From: Lachnospiraceae bacterium
Lineage (GTDB): Bacteria > Bacillota > Clostridia > Lachnospirales > Lachnospiraceae
NCBI GenBank assembly: GCA_910574745.1
Contig: CAJTCE010000015.1
Span: 1 to 64,000 of the forward strand
DNA length: 64,000 nucleotides
Reading direction: 5' to 3'
In this document: piece after piece, positions 63,674 through 64,000 of the stretch
How positions within the stretch are numbered: position 1 is the first letter of the stretch
How the letters are laid out: each line of letters opens with the position of its first letter
Position numbers and translations under genes: made by a program
The notes under the pieces: model-generated
Databases searched by the model: none
Told to the model about the DNA's origin: nothing
The model's input: the letters and a program-made list of their open reading frames with translations, nothing else

Positions 63674-64000
63674 ATGAAAACGACGGTGGTAATTCCCAAT
63701 TATAACGGAGTCCAATATCTGCAAAACTGTATAAAAAGCCTTTTGAATGCAAGAAAAAAAGGGGATTTCCATATACTGGTTGTGGATAACGGCTCTGTGG
63801 ACGGAAGTCTTGATGTGGCAAAGGAATATGAAGCAAAAGGTATTTTGGAGCTTAGGGCATTTTCTGAAAATACGGGATTTTGCAAAGCGGTTAATGAAGG
63901 AATCAAACGGTGCAAAACCAAATATGTCCTGCTTCTGAACAACGATACGGAAGTGACAGAGGGGTTCGTAAAGGAGCTGGAGGAGTTTATGGATGCGCAT
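63674..64000 (+). CDS. GT2 glycosyltransferase, 5' part only
   Basis: 109 codons remain open to the window end. The start has GAGGAG five bases upstream. TTVVIPNYNGVQYL, LVVDNGSVDGS, ENTGFCKAVNEGIK and YVLLLNNDTEVTEGF are the rhamnosyltransferase-type GT2 motifs, with NNDTEV as the metal site. It continues the rhamnan-type transferase set of this operon. The rest lies beyond the window. Confidence 0.9.
   Translation, partial: MKTTVVIPNYNGVQYLQNCIKSLLNARKKGDFHILVVDNGSVDGSLDVAKEYEAKGILELRAFSENTGFCKAVNEGIKRCKTKYVLLLNNDTEVTEGFVKELEEFMDAH

Overview
The window is almost entirely one large surface-polysaccharide and cell-envelope locus. Strong AGGAGG-type ribosome binding sites, dense head-to-tail genes with 4-16 bp overlaps, a DltC-like carrier protein, a Wzm/Wzt exporter joined to rhamnose genes and a CotH/VTC/DUF4956 set all point to a Firmicute of the class Clostridia, most plausibly a gut Lachnospiraceae. 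This assignment is inferred from gene content; no rRNA or tRNA is present.

Layout. (1) 0-10.7 kb: an AT-rich cassette on the + strand with a GT8 glycosyltransferase, an AAC(3)-like acetyltransferase, a DUF4910 aminopeptidase-like protein, an adenylation enzyme fused to a nitroreductase, a DltC-like carrier protein, a GNAT, a GT-B-like transferase, a pyruvyl transferase-like protein and a Wzx flippase. Together they look like a repeat unit whose amino sugar receives an unusual acyl group. (2) 10.9-16.4 kb: an FAD oxidoreductase, a GT2 broken at an 11-G tract (phase-variable candidate), a second GT2, an SDR and a large membrane protein. (3) 16.5-19.7 kb: a two-gene unit with its own promoter, encoding a small unknown protein and a 903-residue SAMHD1-like HD phosphohydrolase with a C-terminal phosphoribosyltransferase-like domain. 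It does not fit the sugar pathway and is the best candidate for a conflict/defence system. (4) 19.7-26.7 kb: a nonulosonate CMP-sugar synthetase/PseG-like fusion, a NeuB-family synthase, a GT39-like membrane transferase, UDP-xylose synthase and an FAD oxidoreductase. (5) 27.0-28.3 kb: a HipA/CtkA-like kinase with a small partner, between two near-identical terminators.

(6) 28.3-30.6 kb: divergent rmd and gmd (GDP-rhamnose) around a 30-bp inverted repeat that carries both -10 boxes. (7) 30.7-43.5 kb: a broken membrane protein gene, the wzm-wzt ABC exporter, a methyltransferase, a kinase-like/coiled-coil/GT2-GT2 protein, a membrane protein, rmlC behind an 18-bp tandem repeat, and another GT2 protein. 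The exporter-methyltransferase-kinase order resembles the WbdD chain-termination logic of ABC-exported O-antigens. (8) 43.6-45.2 kb: ugd and a small zinc-ribbon protein on the - strand. (9) 45.4-64 kb: rmlB, rmlA, a GH25 lysozyme, GT2 enzymes, phosphoglucomutase, GtrA, a flippase-like membrane protein, an APH-like kinase, a HAD phosphatase, CotH, VTC, DUF4956, a nucleotidyltransferase, a membrane-GT2 fusion and the start of another GT2.

The first ~24 kb and the HipA module are visibly more AT-rich than the region after ~28 kb, so a conserved rhamnan-type backbone locus (right) seems joined to variable accessory cassettes (left). Two export routes (Wzx and Wzm/Wzt) imply at least two polymers. 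Precursors accounted for are dTDP-L-rhamnose (rmlD not in the window), GDP-D-rhamnose, UDP-glucuronate and UDP-xylose.
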